Part shown: one piece after another, positions 11,737 to 23,577 of the stretch
Position numbering within the stretch: position 1 is the stretch's first letter
Layout of the letters: the number at the start of each line of letters is the position of its first letter
Source of the DNA: Panax quinquefolius
Lineage: Eukaryota; Streptophyta; Magnoliopsida; Apiales; Araliaceae
DNA length: 64,000 nt
NCBI GenBank assembly: GCA_020205615.1
Contig: CM035166.1
Span: 78,826,679 to 78,890,678, forward strand
Direction of reading: 5' to 3'
Program-made: the position numbers and the translations under genes
Notes under the pieces: model-generated
Told to the model about the DNA's origin: nothing
The model's database searches: none
The model's input: only the letters and a program-made list of their open reading frames with translations

Positions 11737-11919
11737 GAGGCCTAGGGCTTCATTATTTTCACTTAATTCATTCAAGCTATAGAGAGAGAAAGTATAGAAA
11801 GAATAAGAGAGAAAGAAGAAGAGTATTTTGTTACTACACCTTCTTAAAGATTCAATCTCCTACCAAAAGTAAGGGTGTTATTCTTTCTTATTCATGAAGA
11901 GAACTGTTGTTATTCCATT

Positions 11920-12300
11920 GCTTATTATTCTCATTGGAATAACTCAGATACGCTGGTTTACCCTATACTTGGTGACATTCTTCTATTATTATTGGTTGGA
12001 ACATCCTGTCTGGTGTTTTACAGGGACCGGTTCCGCTTTTTTATTATTATTCTGGTTGGAACATCCACGTCTCGGTGTTTTACAGGACTCGGTTCCGCTT
12101 CTTTATTATTATTCTCGTTGGAACATCACATGCTCAGGTTTTACAGGATTCGGTTCCGCTCTTTATTATTATTCTGTTGGAACATCCCGCATGCGTGTGT
12201 GTTTTACGCCGGACTGGTTCCATTCTTTATTATTCGTTGAACATCCCGTCTGCGGCGTTTTTATACCGATTCGGTTCCGTTATTTATTATTCTGTTGAAT
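11920..12300 (+). repeat. 61-bp GGTTCCG tandem array, J 5' LTR (5 units)
   Basis: GGTTCC anchors at 12029, 12091, 12152, 12216 and 12272, giving periods of 62, 61, 64 and 56. Each unit has TTTATTATTATTCTGTTGGAACATC before it. The 3' LTR has six anchors. Confidence 0.9.
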
Positions 12301-13399
12301 AACTCGCCTGCATAAGGCCTATCGCATGCATGGTGATTTCTTTTGTTATTCTATTCTTTATTATACCCAAATAAGTTAAAACTTTGACTTCTATACTCCA
12401 TGAAATTAGTAGAATATCCTTGATATTTGTGTTTCATCCAAAGATCTTTCATGGAAATATTCTTCCGATCATTCTTGAATTTTACTCTACAAAACAAAGA
12501 TCATGTTGATAATTTGGACGTTAATAATTCCCGGATAAAATAATTCTTGAACTTGTTTTATTGAATTCTTATATCATTGTCATCATCCTCATGTTTATAT
12601 TATGTTGAAAGTCATCTGTATTCTCAGAGGCACATAGATGGACTTGGTATGATTATAACCAGAGACTATTCTGTAATCATGATCGTAATGTTACAAATGA
12701 TGTGATAAAAATCCTCGATGGTAGTAGTGCATTGGTGGACAAATTGTTGGCATGATCATGACCATTAATGAATACACAAATATTCTTGGCCCAGAAGTGC
12801 ATGAATAATTGTGGTCGGATACTAAAGAATATCCTCGTCAGAAAAGTGCGGGGTGATTCGATGATGTGGAATATTTATTAAAGTCGAGTCTCAATTTATA
12901 ATAAATGATGAAAACCTTTTAAAACCTAAAAGATAATAGACTTTATTTTCTACTGACTCTTTTAATGGATTGCTTATTCACCGCAGTTAAACCGGTTGTC
13001 ATCATTGTATTTTATCGGTTTAACATTGTTGAAGACTATTGATAATTTATTTCGCATTATCTTAGTCATAATATTTTCATCGGGCTAGTTGAGCTCACCC
13101 TTTCTTTCACCGTTTTCTTCGTGAAATGAGAATATAGTGGGACGAGTCTGGGAAACGAGTGATGGTCCCCAAGATAGCATTAGTAGTCCTCACTATTTCG
13201 TGAAATAGTGTGATAATAATTGTAATGAGGATTTTTTGAGTTTGTATAATATCTAGTAGATTTATATTTGTATTTAAACTCACGCTTTATGTCGATTGTA
13301 TACTTACATGCTTATGTTAATAAGTTGTATTTAAATTTGCACTATGTAAGTGGCGCACCCAAGATGGGTGATGTATACCTAATTTTGGGGGCGCCACGG

Positions 13400-13410
13400 T
13401 TGGTATCGAG
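13400..13410 (+). other. J primer-binding site (initiator tRNA-Met type)
   Basis: TGGTATCGAGC, matching the canonical plant TGGTATCAGAGC except for loss of the A in CAG. Lies three bases after the 5' LTR end. Confidence 0.85.
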
Positions 13411-13580
13411 CTTAGGATATGATCCTCGCTAAGATGTGAGAATAGTACTAGGAGGGGAGAGACGGGAATACCTTCGCTAGTATGACCTACCTAAGTTTAC
13501 GTGCTATTTTATTGGTTGGTCGGAAGATAGGATAATTTGTTACATGTCAATTAACCTTTTGTTTTGTGGCAAGATTCAAA

Positions 13581-14760
13581 ATGACATCCGAGAATGTTGA
13601 GAATAGCAATGGAGCGCAGCGATCGTTGATTCACCACATATCAATAATCGTGATAATGTGCATCGTGAAGGCGATAATCCTCTCACGCAAACAACAACAC
13701 CGACCAAATGATGAATGATCAAATGTTCGTGAGTTTTATGTAATTTATGCAACAAAGAAAGTAGAGCGACTCGCCCAAAACGTAGGTGGAAACACGGAAA
13801 ACTCTCAAGCGGTCACCGCTAAACAATTCAAGGAGCTGGGACCACCGGAGTTTAAGGGAGAGCCAAAACCACTTCAGGCGGAAGCATGGATAAAGCAGAT
13901 TACAAGATATTTGATGTCTTGGGATGCTCCGAGGAGCAAAAGGTTCCTTTCACGCCTTTTATGTGCGCGTGAGAGGCAGACATCGTGGTGGGAATCAGTA
14001 AAACGTACTCAACCTCATTGATCAAGATATCTTGGGAGAAGTTCCAGAGTCGTTTCAACGACAAATAATTTCCGAAAGTATTCGCCACATGAAGGAGGTG
14101 GAATTTATCAAGTTGGAACAAAACAATATGACCGTGTCGCAATACGAGGCAAAATTTGCGGAGTTATCACGGTTTTAAGGCCCCACTTGGTGGATAATGA
14201 AGAAAGAATGGCGCTAATGTTTTTAAGAGGTTTGAAGTCGAGATACGCCAACATCTTATTTCTCATAAACCGTGTTTTGTATTCGATGTTGTAAATAGGG
14301 CTCGATTAGTGGAACGCGATAATGAGTCAACTTAACTAAAAGAGAGCGTAAGCAAAATTATAATACAAAGAGTAGTCATCAAGCGGTGACAACAAGCGTG
14401 GAGGGAATCAACGGGCCGATATGGTAACCACCCGGTGGTAATCGTACAAAACAATAAGAATGGACATTTCAAGAAAAGGAGATTCAACAATAATGGAAAG
14501 ACGTCAAGACCAAAGACCAAGTTGTTAAGGAAGGAGAAAGACCACCTATCATACGCTTCAAATGCGAGGAGAGGGACACATCATCCAAAGCTGCGTACAT
14601 GCCGTCCAAAGCATGTTATAATTATGGAAGAGAAGGTCACTTAGCTCGATTTTTATGCGTTTCAAGACAAATTCAATGCTAAGATGGAGGCACCAAAGGC
14701 CATCCCGAAAATTCAAAACCCAGAGTGCAAGGGAGAGCGTTTGTTGTGACCTCCCAAAGA
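13581..14760 (+). pseudogene. gag: Element J gag remnant
   Basis: Begins at the ATG at 13581, about 170 bases after the primer site, as in related copies. Recognisable pieces are the capsid stretch near 13830-13960 (KQFKELGPPEFKGEPKPL when read in frame), the VEFIKLEQNNMTVSQYEAKF region near 14098-14170, and a nucleocapsid region with two knuckles near 14555-14660. The second knuckle reads CYNYGREGH, so its second cysteine is tyrosine; C has the same change. Repeated short indels and stops break the frame (for example near 13640, 14020 and 14170), so no full Gag can be made. Confidence 0.85.
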
Positions 14761-14766
14761 GCAAGG

Positions 14767-15420
14767 AATCCGAATGAGGTCATCACGGGTAAGCTTATCA
14801 TAAACTCTAATGAAGTCTATACTTTATTTGATACCGGTTCTACCCATTCTTTTATTTCTCCTACTTGCGCTCATCGATTAAATTTGACTCGGAGAAATTA
14901 GACTTTGACTTATCTGTGGAAACTCCGTTGGGAGGAACCTTCATTACATCCATCTGTTTATAAGTCTTGTTTGGTTCAAATCGGCACTCTCACATTACCC
15001 GTCGATCTTATTTCATTAAAATACTTGCATTTGACGTGATTCTAGGGATTGATTGGTTAACTACTTATCATGCAAAAATTGATTGTTTTCGTAAGGTTGT
15101 TAGCTTTCATATTCCTAATCAACCTATTATGCTAATTCAAACGACCAAACCATTAAAATCAATCACGGTCATCTCAAGCCATAAAGCTATTCGCTTATTG
15201 AAAAACGGATGTCAAGCTTTCTTAGCTCATGTCATGATTTAAACAAAAATACGCCGCTTTTGAACGATATTTCTATTGTTAATAAATTTCCGACGATTCT
15301 CAAGAACTTCCCGCCTACCCCAGAGTGTGAAATTGAATTTTGTATCGACCTTGAACCCTAAGACAAAACCTATTTCCAAAGCCCCATATCGAATGGCTCT
15401 ATGAACTTCGTGGAGTTAAA
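14767..15420 (+). pseudogene. pol: Element J protease and protease/RT linker remnant
   Basis: Retropepsin-type aspartic protease. The active-site motif [10 protein letters not shown] is at 14830-14859 and the linker [21 protein letters not shown] is at about 15020-15080. The frame at 14967-15242 covers the linker. It then breaks near 15240 and again near 15300-15420, where C and B continue into RT. A frameshift near 14890-14955 separates the active site from the linker. Confidence 0.85.
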
Positions 15421-16100
15421 GACCCAACTACGAGGAATTGTTAGACATGGCTTTATTAGTCCTAGTACTTCTCCTTGGGGTGCTCCCTGTTCTATTCGTG
15501 AAGAAGAAAGATGGGAGTATGCTACTTTGTATTGATTATCTGGAGTTGAATCATGTCACCATCAAAAATAGGTATCCATTGCCACGTATTGATGACCTCG
15601 TTTTGATTAATTGCAAGGAGCCAAATTCTTTTCAAATATTGATCTTCGCTTTGGATATCACCAATTGAAGATTAGAATCACGACATTCCAAAGACGGCTT
15701 TCAGAACTCCCCAGACGGGCATTATGAATTCCTAGTCATGTCCTTTGGATTGACTAATGCTCCTGCTGCCTTCATGGATATGATGAACCGAGTATTCAAG
15801 GAATATTTAGATCACTTTGTGGTCGCCTTTATTGATGACATCCTTATTTATTCCAAAAGCCGTGAAGATCATGAGCAACACTTGAGGCTGACACTCCAAA
15901 AGCTTCGTGAATATAAGCTTTATGCCAAGTTGAAGAAATGCGAGTTTTGGCTTGAAGAAGTAGCATTCCTTGGGCACGTGGTATCAAGTCTTGGAATATC
16001 CATTGACCCAAAACTAAGATTGAAGCTATTCAAAGTCGGGAACAACCTAAATCAAAGGACCAAGTACGTAGCTTTCTCGGTTTAGTGGTTATTATCGAGA
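15421..16100 (+). pseudogene. pol: Element J reverse transcriptase remnant
   Basis: Ty3-type reverse transcriptase. The first palm motifs are in the frame 15438-15668 ([20 protein letters not shown], then PLPRIDDL). The catalytic FIDD is at 15828-15839 in the frame 15738-16085, which also has [20 protein letters not shown] and the [10 protein letters not shown] motif. The frame is lost between 15668 and 15738 and after 16060, so the protein is split. The FIDD aspartates are present. Confidence 0.9.
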
Positions 16101-16640
16101 TTCGTGGAAGGATTTTCTAATCGCTACTCCATCGACTCATTTGACTCGGAAAGATACAAAGTTCTATTGGAGCGAAGAATGTGAGAAGAGTTTTCAAGAA
16201 CTCAAGAGGAGACTTATTTCAAAGACTGCTCGACAATACCATCCTGCTCTGAGGGATTTGTCATCTACGGTGATGATGCTTCGCAAAGGGTTGGGATGTG
16301 TTCTTATGCAACATGGAAAAGTTATAGTTTATGCCTCGCGACAACTCAAAGAATATGAGAGGAATTATCCTACTCATGATCTAGAGTTGGCAATGTTGTT
16401 ATTTGCACTTAAAATTTGGAAGCATTACTTGTATGGGAGAAAGTGGAGATCTTTACGGATCATAAAAGCCTCAAATATTTCTTCACTCAAAAGGAACTCA
16501 ACATGCGACAACGACGTTGGCTTGAACTGTTGAAAGATTATGATCATACCATCCAATACCATCCCGAAAAGCAAACGTGGTAGCCGACGATTGAGTAGAA
16601 AATCATATGCAAGTACGAAAAGCGATATTGTCAACGCAAA
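16101..16640 (+). pseudogene. pol: Element J RNase H remnant
   Basis: RNase H domain following RT. The frame 16141-16533 contains [20 protein letters not shown] and the acidic HDLEL motif. The start of the domain, where C encodes YSDASGKG, is out of frame here. At 16268-16290 two sites that are CAG in C read CGG and CG, destroying the first catalytic aspartate's frame. The YTDHKS and DALSR regions are also frameshifted (near 16445 and 16580). Confidence 0.85.
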
Positions 16641-16859
16641 GGCCCATTTTGTGTGACTTGCAAAGGATGGAGATAGAGTTAAAGACTCTGTGGACGCATG
16701 TGATGATGATAGCGAGTATACTGAGTAGAACCGACTTTAATCGATAAAGTTAAAGTCGCTTTCAAACTACGCACTCGGAGCCGATGCGTATGAAGAAGAA
16801 AGTGCAAGAAGGTGCTATACAGGAAGCAAGAATCGATGAAGAAGGAATACTTGAGTCAA

Positions 16860-17845
16860 GTCCGGACTTTTGTGTTCCTAACGACCCGATTTAAAGTATA
16901 ATATCATGATGGAGGCGCACAACACACCATTTGCAATCCATCTCGGGAGTACCAAAAAGTATCATGATATTCGTCATACATTTTGGTGGAGCAATATGAA
17001 GAGAGAGATAATACTGCTTATCTCAAGGTGTCTAACTTGTCAACGAAGTTAAAGCGGAGCATCAAGTACCAAAAGGTCCATTGCAACCACTTGAAATTCC
17101 GAATGGAAGTGGGGAGCACATTACCATGGATTTCGTTCACGGTCTTCCTAAGGTTTCTCAAGGCATTGATGCGATTTGGGTCATTGTTGATAGATTGACC
17201 AAGTCCGCTCATTTCTTACCGACACGAGAAACTTATACACTTGAACGCCTTCGTCAGATGTACATAAACGAGATTGTAAGATCGCATGGTATGCCCAGAT
17301 CCATAGTTTCGATCGAGACCCAAGATTCACTTCACGATTTTGGGTTAGTTTGCAAAAAGCTATGGGCACAGACTTCACGATTTAGCTCGGCATATCATCC
17401 TCCTCGCGGGACGGACAATGGAGAGGACTATTCAAACTCTTCAAGATCTATTAAGACTCGTGTCCTTGATTTCAAGGAGTTGGGACAAGTTCTTACCATT
17501 GGTGGAGTTTTCCTACAACAACAGCTTATCAAGCAAGTATTGGCATGGCTCCATTCAAGCGTTGTATGGAAGAAAGTGTCGTTCTCAAAGATCTTTGGGA
17601 TGAGGTGGGTGAAGCAACGTTGTTGGGGCGGAGTTGGTACGTATGACTACTTTAAAAGATTCAAACGATCCGACAACGATAAAAAACCTCACAAAATCGA
17701 TAAAAGAGTTATGCCGATCTTCATCGAAAGGACGTGGAATTCGATATAGAGATCATGTGTTGTTAAGAGTTGCTCCATGGAAAGGAGTTACAAGATTTGG
17801 AAAGAGAGGAAAACTTAATCCTCGATTCATCGGTCCATTTTAATC
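16860..17845 (+). pseudogene. pol: Element J integrase remnant
   Basis: Integrase with an HHCC region near 16920-17050 (frameshifted) and a core in the frame 17081-17749 containing MDFVHGLPKVSQGIDAIWVI with the first catalytic aspartate. The second aspartate (SDRD in family members) is lost: at 17309-17317 the DNA reads TTTCGATCGAG where C has TTTCTGATCGAG, so the frame passes through SIETQD. The remaining core and the GPF motif at 17830-17843 occur in other frames. The long frame is only partly genuine sequence. Confidence 0.85.
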
Positions 17846-17859
17846 CTCTATCGAGTAGG

Positions 17860-18190
17860 AACTGTGGCCTATAGACTCGCTTTTATCGCCAAATATTCTC
17901 GTGTTCATAACGTTTTTTCACATATCCATGTTACGTAAATATGTGAAAGACCCGAACCACATTATTGAGTTAGAACCGGACGAAATAGCGGAAGATTTGA
18001 CGTATGAAGAGGTTCCTGCTCAAATCTTGGATAAGAAGGAACATATTCTACGCCCAAGGTTATACCTCAAGTCAAAGTTTTGTGGAGGAACCACGATGTT
18101 GAGGAAATGACTTGGGAGTTAGAATCAAATGAAATCAAGGTATCCTTACCTCTTCGACATACCAGTATCGCACCTAATTTCGAGGGCTAA
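17860..18190 (+). pseudogene. pol: Element J integrase C-terminal chromodomain-type tail
   Basis: The frame 17901-18110 has [20 protein letters not shown] and the [16 protein letters not shown] block that in Tekay/Del chromoviruses leads into the chromodomain VLWRN....TWELESEM. Here the VLWRN part is shifted out of frame near 18050, and the TWELES part near 18108-18130 is shifted again. Confidence 0.85.
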
Positions 18191-18197
18191 ATTTCAT

Positions 18198-18209
18198 AAG
18201 AAGGGAGGT
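18198..18209 (+). other. J polypurine tract
   Basis: AAGAAGGGAGGT immediately before the 3' LTR, the expected plus-strand priming site. The same sequence is found, inverted, next to the 3' LTRs of B and C. Confidence 0.9.
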
Positions 18210-20874
18210 TGTAAGACCCCAACTTTTATAAATAAAGATGAATTTTTCTATAAATATTATTTTTGAATATTATGGAATAAATTTGATATAATGTTATAGT
18301 TGTGGGTAATATTTATAAATTTTGCAAAGTATGCAAGTTGTTATAAAATATTCGTTTGGTCGGGGAATATTCTTTTTAAGGAATATTCGTACAACGGCTC
18401 AATCATTCTTTTTAAGGAATTATTGTCGGATTGAGAAAACGACAAAAATATTTTATAAAAATAACGGCGGAGGTGTTACCGTTAAAACTGTTGAACTACC
18501 CGGTGGTAAAGAACAAAGAATGGCGTGGTGGTCGCATAGTAGCACACACCAGATTGATTATTGATGCTTACGTGAGAAGTCACTCAATTTATGCTCAATT
18601 ATTGCTACAAAGAATTCTTTGCGATCATATCTCTTATATTATTGATTCAATTATTGTCACAAGATCATCTCAGATAATATGTTATAGTATTAAATCAATA
18701 ATTGAGACGACAAGTTATAAATGATTAATAATTATTGAAAGATTAAATATGTGTTGATTAAAAATAAAATGATTTGTGGTAAGTTTGATTATTTTTGGGG
18801 GGGCTCGTATATGTCATCATCTAAGAGTCTCTTCATCAATAGTAATTACCTTTGTGAATAGTAATTACCTTCGTCAATAGTAATTACCTTCGTCAATAGT
18901 AATTACCCTTGTGAATAGTATTTACCTTCTTCAATAAGTAATTACCTTCACAATAGTAATTACCCTTGTGAATAGTATTTACCTTCACAATAGTATTTAC
19001 CTTCGTTAATAGTAATTACCTTTACTTTACCAGACGTCGAACCACTTGTCGTTTCACATTACAAAAGCGCCAAACCACTTTTCTTTTCACATCATTAGTC
19101 GTCAAGCCACTTGCCTTTTCACACTAAGCGGTGCTAAGCTAGAAATCTTCTATAAATAGAGGCCTAGGGCTTCATTATTTTCACTTAATTCATTCAAGCT
19201 ATAGAGAGAGAAAGTATAGAAAGAATAAGAGAGAAAGAAGAAGAGTATTTTGTTACTACACCTCATAAAGATTTAATCTCTACCAAAAGTAAGGGGTGTT
19301 ATTCTTTCTTATTCATGAAGAGAACTGTTGTTATTCCATTGCTTATTATTCTCGTTGGAATAAACTCAGATAATGCTTTACCCTATACTTGGTGACATTC
19401 TTCTATTATTCTATTGGAACATCCTGTCTGTGTGTTTTACACCGGACCTGGTTCCGTCTTTATTATTATTCTGTTGGAACATCCGTCATGTGTTTTTACA
19501 CCAGGATTCGGTTCCTCTTTTTATTATTATTCTGTTGGAACATCACATGCAGTGTGTTTTACATCGGACCGGTTAAAATTTTTATTATTATTCTCATTGG
19601 AACATCCATGCTCGTGTGTTTTACATAGGACCGGTTAAAATCTTTATTATTATTCTGTTGGAACATCATGTCTATGTGTTTTACGCCGGACCTGGTTCCA
19701 TTCTTTATTATTCTGTTGAACATCCGCTGGTATGCGTTTACGTGGGACCTGGTTCCGTTATTTATTATTCTCGTTGGAATAACTCGCCTGCAAGATCTAT
19801 CGAATGCATGGTGATTTCTTTTGTTATTCTATTCTTTATTATACCCAATTGGTTAAAACTTTGACTTCTATACTCCATGAAATTAGTAGAATATCCTTGA
19901 TATTTGCGTTTCATCCAAAGATCTTTCATGGAAATATTCTTCCGATCATTCTTGAATTTTACTCTACAAAACAAAGATCATGTTGATAATTTGGACGTTA
20001 ATAATTCCCGGATAAAATAATTCTTGAACTTGTTTTATTGAATTCTTATATCATTGTCATCATCCTCATGTTTATATTATGTTGAAAGTCATCCGTGGCC
20101 CTCAGAAAGTGCATAGATGGACTTGGTATGATTATGACCAGAGACTATTCGGTGTAATCATGACCGTAATGTTACAAATGATGTGATAAAAATCCTCGGG
20201 TCAGTAGTGCATTGGTGGACGATTGTTGGCATGATCATGACTATTAATGAATACACAAATATTCTTGGCCAGTAGTGCATGAATAATTGTGGTCGTGATA
20301 CTAAAGAATATCCTCGTCAGAAAAGTGGGGTGATTCGATGATGTGGAATATGTATTAAAGTCGAGTCTCACTATAATAAAGATGATGAAAAACCTTTTAA
20401 AACCTAAAAGATAGTAGACTTTATTTTCTACTGACTCTTTTAATGGATTGCTTATTCCACCGCAGCTTAAACCGGTTGTCTATTGTATTTTATCGTTTAA
20501 CATTGTTGAAGACTATTGATAATTTATTCGCATTATCTTAGTCATAATATTTTTCTATCGGGCTAGTTGAGCTCACCCTTTCTTTTTTCACCGTTTCTTC
20601 GTGAAATGAGAATATAAATGGACGCAGTCGGGAAACGAGTGATGGTCCTCAAGATAGCATTAGTAGTCCTCACTATTCTCGTGAAATAGTGTGATAATAA
20701 TTGTAATGAGGATTTTTTTGAGTTTGTATAATATCTAGTAGACGATATTTGTATTTAAACTCACGCTTTATGTCGATTGCATACTACGCTTATGTTAATA
20801 AGTTGTATTTAAATTTGCACCATGTAAGTGGCTACCCAAGATGGGTGATGTATACCTAATTTTGGGGCGCCACA
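18210..20874 (+). mobile_element. 3' LTR of J
   Basis: 2.67 kb, TGTAAGACC...GGGGCGCCACA. It has the AATAGTAATTACC array (18832-19025), three CCACTTGTCG units, a TATA box at 19151-19158 and six 61-bp units (GGTTC/GGTTA anchors near 19450, 19510, 19571, 19633, 19693 and 19751). Its TATA would drive transcription rightward into B, antisense to B. Frames at 18322-18724 and 19373-19986 are not genes. Confidence 0.93.
19340..19800 (+). repeat. 61-bp tandem array, J 3' LTR (6 units)
   Basis: Six units, periods about 58-62. Two units read GGTTAAAAT in place of GGTTCCG, a variant also found once in K (near 46090) and absent from the 5' LTR of J. Confidence 0.88.
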
Positions 20875-20879
20875 AAACA
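20875..20879. other. Right target-site duplication of J (AAACA)
   Basis: Exact match to 10737-10741. Confidence 0.95.
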
Positions 20880-21507
20880 TCTCATCGATGTAACTTTTTA
20901 GACATTGCCAATAATGTTATCTAATAATATTATTCAAATAATATGAATTATTAATCTGATAATGGGAAATACTGTGTAGTGATAATTATTGAAACAACAA
21001 TAATATAAAATATCAACGCAGCAATTATTGAACCAATAAAATAAAATATTGAGCAAGAATTACAAAGAATAATTATCGAGTAAAGTGCCTTTTTACGTAA
21101 GAATCAATAATTTCAAAAATATCAGGCAATACCGTAAAGCATTGTGCAACCACACGCCAGACATCGTATTTTAACCACCGGATATTCCCAGTGTTAAGAT
21201 GGTAACAATTACGCCAAGTTATTTATAAAAACTCAAACTTGTCGTTTTTTCTTCATCCGACCGCTTTTTCGTTATGGGCCCCATAAATGGTCTACTGGCC
21301 GTAAATTTAATATTCCCTACGTAAAGAATATTCCACGACCAAATGAATATTCCCCGACACAATGAATATTTTATAACCACTTACTTCTTTTGCAAAATTT
21401 GCACATTTCACCCATAACTAAAGCATTATATCAAATTAACACCTTATTAATTCAAAATAATGAATAGAGAAAATTTAATTTTATTTATAATAAGTTGGGA
21501 TCTTACA
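20875..21507 (-). mobile_element. 3' LTR of element B, second part
   Basis: Continuation of the B LTR after the J insertion, ending at the complement of TGTAAGATCCC (21497-21507). Together with 9013-10741 it gives about 2.36 kb of the LTR. Confidence 0.88.
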
Positions 21508-21522
21508 ACCTCCCCTCCTTAT
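21508..21522 (-). other. B polypurine tract
   Basis: Minus-strand ATAAGGAGGGGAGGT adjoining the 3' LTR. Confidence 0.85.
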
Positions 21523-22960
21523 GAAATTTTGTCCTCAAAATTGACGTACGTACCTGGTATTTCGAAAAGGTGAGGATACCTTGCTTTCATTTCTGATTCC
21601 AACTCCCAGGTCATTTCTTCAATGGCATGGTTCCTCCACAAAACCCTAACTTGTGGTATAACCTTGGTGCGTAGGACATGCTCTTTCCTATCCAAGATCT
21701 TAACATGTACCTCCTCGTACATTAAATCTTCAGCTATCTCGTCCGGTTCTAACTTAATAATGTGGTTCGAGTCTTTCACATATTTACGAAGCATAGATAT
21801 GTGAAAAACATTATGAACACGAGACATGCTTGGACGTAATGCGAGTCTATAGGCCACATTTCCTATTCGGTCAAGAATTTCAAATGGACCAACAAATCTT
21901 GGATTGAGCTCTCCTCTCTTCCCAAATCTTGTAACTCCCTTCCATGGAGCAATACGTAACAATACATGATCCTCAATATTAAATTCCACGTCCTTTCGAT
22001 GAAGATCCGTATAACTCTTTTGTCGATCTTATGCCATTTGTATTCGTTGTCGAATCATTTGGATCTTCTCTATAGTCATTCGTACCAACTCTGGTCCCAA
22101 CAATGTTGCTTCACCCACCTCGTCCCAGCATACTGGAGAATGACATTTTCTTCCATATAACGCCTCGAATGGAGCCACACCTATACTTGCCTGATAACTG
22201 TTGTTGTAGGAGAATTCCACCAATGGTAGGTACTTATCCCAACTCCCTTTGAAATCTAGGACACATAGTCTTAATAGATCTTCAAGAGTTTGAATAGTCC
22301 TCTTTGATTTCCCGTCCGTTTGAGGATGGTATGTTGAACTGAATCTTAAATCCGTGCTCATAGCTTTCTACAAGCTAACCCAAAATTGTGAAGTGAATCT
22401 TGGGTCACGATCCGAAATTATGGATACTGTCATGCCATGCAATCTCACAATCTCATTCACGTACATACGAGCAAGACGTTCAAGGGAATAAGTCTCCGTA
22501 TAGGCAAGAAATGAGCAGACTTGGTTAATCTATCAATAATAACCCAAATCGCATATATGCCTTAAAAAACCTTGGGAAGACCCGCAATGAAATCCATAGT
22601 AATTTGTTCCCACTTCCATTTCGGAATCTCAAGTGGTTGCAATGGACCCCTTGGCACTTGATGCTCCGCCTTTACACATTGACAAGTTAAACACCTCGAG
22701 ATAAACTCCGCGATATCTCTCTTCATATTTCTCCACCAAAATGTATGTCGAAGATCATGATACATTTTGGTACTCCCAAGATGGATTACAAACGGTGTGT
22801 TGTGTGCCTCCATCATGATTCTATGCTTCAAGTCAGAATCGTTAGGAACACAAAGTCTGGAGTTGACTCGAAGTATTCCTTCTTCATCGATTCTTGCTTC
22901 TGGAATAACACCTTCTTGCACTTTCTTCTTCATACGCATCAGCTCCATGTCCGTAGCTTG
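21519..22960 (-). pseudogene. pol: Element B integrase with chromodomain-type tail
   Basis: Minus-strand integrase in three frames: 22562-23284 (RNase H tail, then the HHCC region with FISRCLTCQCVKAEHQVP and the core start ITMDFIAGLPKVF), 22029-22361 (FSSTYHPQTDGKSKRTIQTL and [16 protein letters not shown]), and 21519-21989. The last frame has GVTRFGKRGELNPRFVGPF, the [20 protein letters not shown] block and the chromodomain-like [19 protein letters not shown]. Stops near 22030 and 22562 and a frame change near 22360 split it. The tail frame of 156 codons is the best-preserved copy of this domain in the window. Confidence 0.88.
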
Positions 22961-23577
22961 AGCAGCTTTAACTTTATCAATTAAAGTCGGTTCTACTCGT
23001 ATGATTGATATCATCACGTGGGTACTTGGAGCCTTTACCTCTATCTCCATCCTTTGCAAGTCATATAAAATGGACCTTTGTGTTAACAACATTGCACTCG
23101 GACCAGCATATGATCTTCTACTCAATGCGTCAAATACCACATTTGTTTTTCTAGGATGATATTGGATGGTATGATCGTAATCTTTCAACACCTCGAGCCA
23201 ACGTCGTTGCCGCATGTTGTTCCTTTTGGGTGAAGAAATATTTGAGGCTTTTATGATCTGTATAGATCTCCACTTTCTCCCCATACAGGTAGTGTCTCCA
23301 GATCTTCAATGCGAAAATGACTGCTACCAACTCCAGATCATGAGTAGAATAAATCCTCTCATATTCTTTGAGTTGTCGCGAGGCATAGGCTATGACTTTC
23401 CCATGTTGCATGAGAACACATCCTAACTCTTTTGCCTGAAACATTGTTGTAGATAACAAATCCATCCGAACCAGATGGTATTGTCAGAACAGGTGCCGAA
23501 ATGAGTCTCCTCTTGAGTTCTTGAAAACTCTTCTCACAATCCTCGCTCCAACCGAATTTTGTATCTTTACGAGTCAC
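22961..23577 (-). pseudogene. pol: Element B RNase H
   Basis: Frames 23359-23577 and 23151-23465, with the tail in 22562-23284. [20 protein letters not shown] marks the RT/RNase H connection. The first catalytic site reads YNNVSGK where C has YSDASGK, so the aspartate is asparagine. HDLELVAV and [15 protein letters not shown] are present. A frameshift near 23410 follows the altered site. Confidence 0.85.

Larger units (their letters stand above)
10742..13396 (+). mobile_element. 5' LTR of J
   Basis: 2.65 kb, starts TGTAAGACCCC. It ends GGGGGCGCCAC, where the 3' LTR ends GGGGCGCCACA. U3 holds an AATAGTAATTACC array and a CCACTTGTCGTTTCACATTA array. A TATA box is at 11729, then a GA-rich leader and a five-copy 61-bp array. 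Open frames at 11875-12302 lie in that array in three overlapping frames and are not genes. Confidence 0.93.
10742..20874 (+). mobile_element. Element J: full-length Tekay/Del Ty3-gypsy retrotransposon
   Basis: Complete 10.13 kb element on the plus strand. Order: 5' LTR (10742-13396), tRNA-Met primer site, gag, protease, RT, RNase H, integrase, chromodomain-type tail, polypurine tract and 3' LTR (18210-20874), with a perfect 5-bp duplication. The C-terminal motif [20 protein letters not shown] and the long LTRs place it in the Tekay/Del chromovirus lineage. All reading frames are interrupted. The two LTRs differ by many short indels yet the flanking duplication is perfect. It is inserted in the 3' LTR of B in opposite orientation. 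Confidence 0.93.

Noticed and set aside
11875..12302. Three overlapping frames of 75-134 codons with repeated YYYSVGTS-like peptides
   Set aside because: They lie over the 61-bp array of the J LTR, with two or three phases open at once and no conserved peptide in other LTRs. Same for 19373-19986, 45722-46018, 7682-8058 and 52507-53084.
17081..17749. 222-codon frame as an intact integrase
   Set aside because: Only the first 70 or so codons are in the integrase phase; after the lesion near 17310 the frame reads out-of-phase DNA.
10742..20874. Possible assembly join between inverted LTRs at the J ends
   Set aside because: The exact AAACA duplication and seamless continuation of B's LTR on both sides argue for true insertion.
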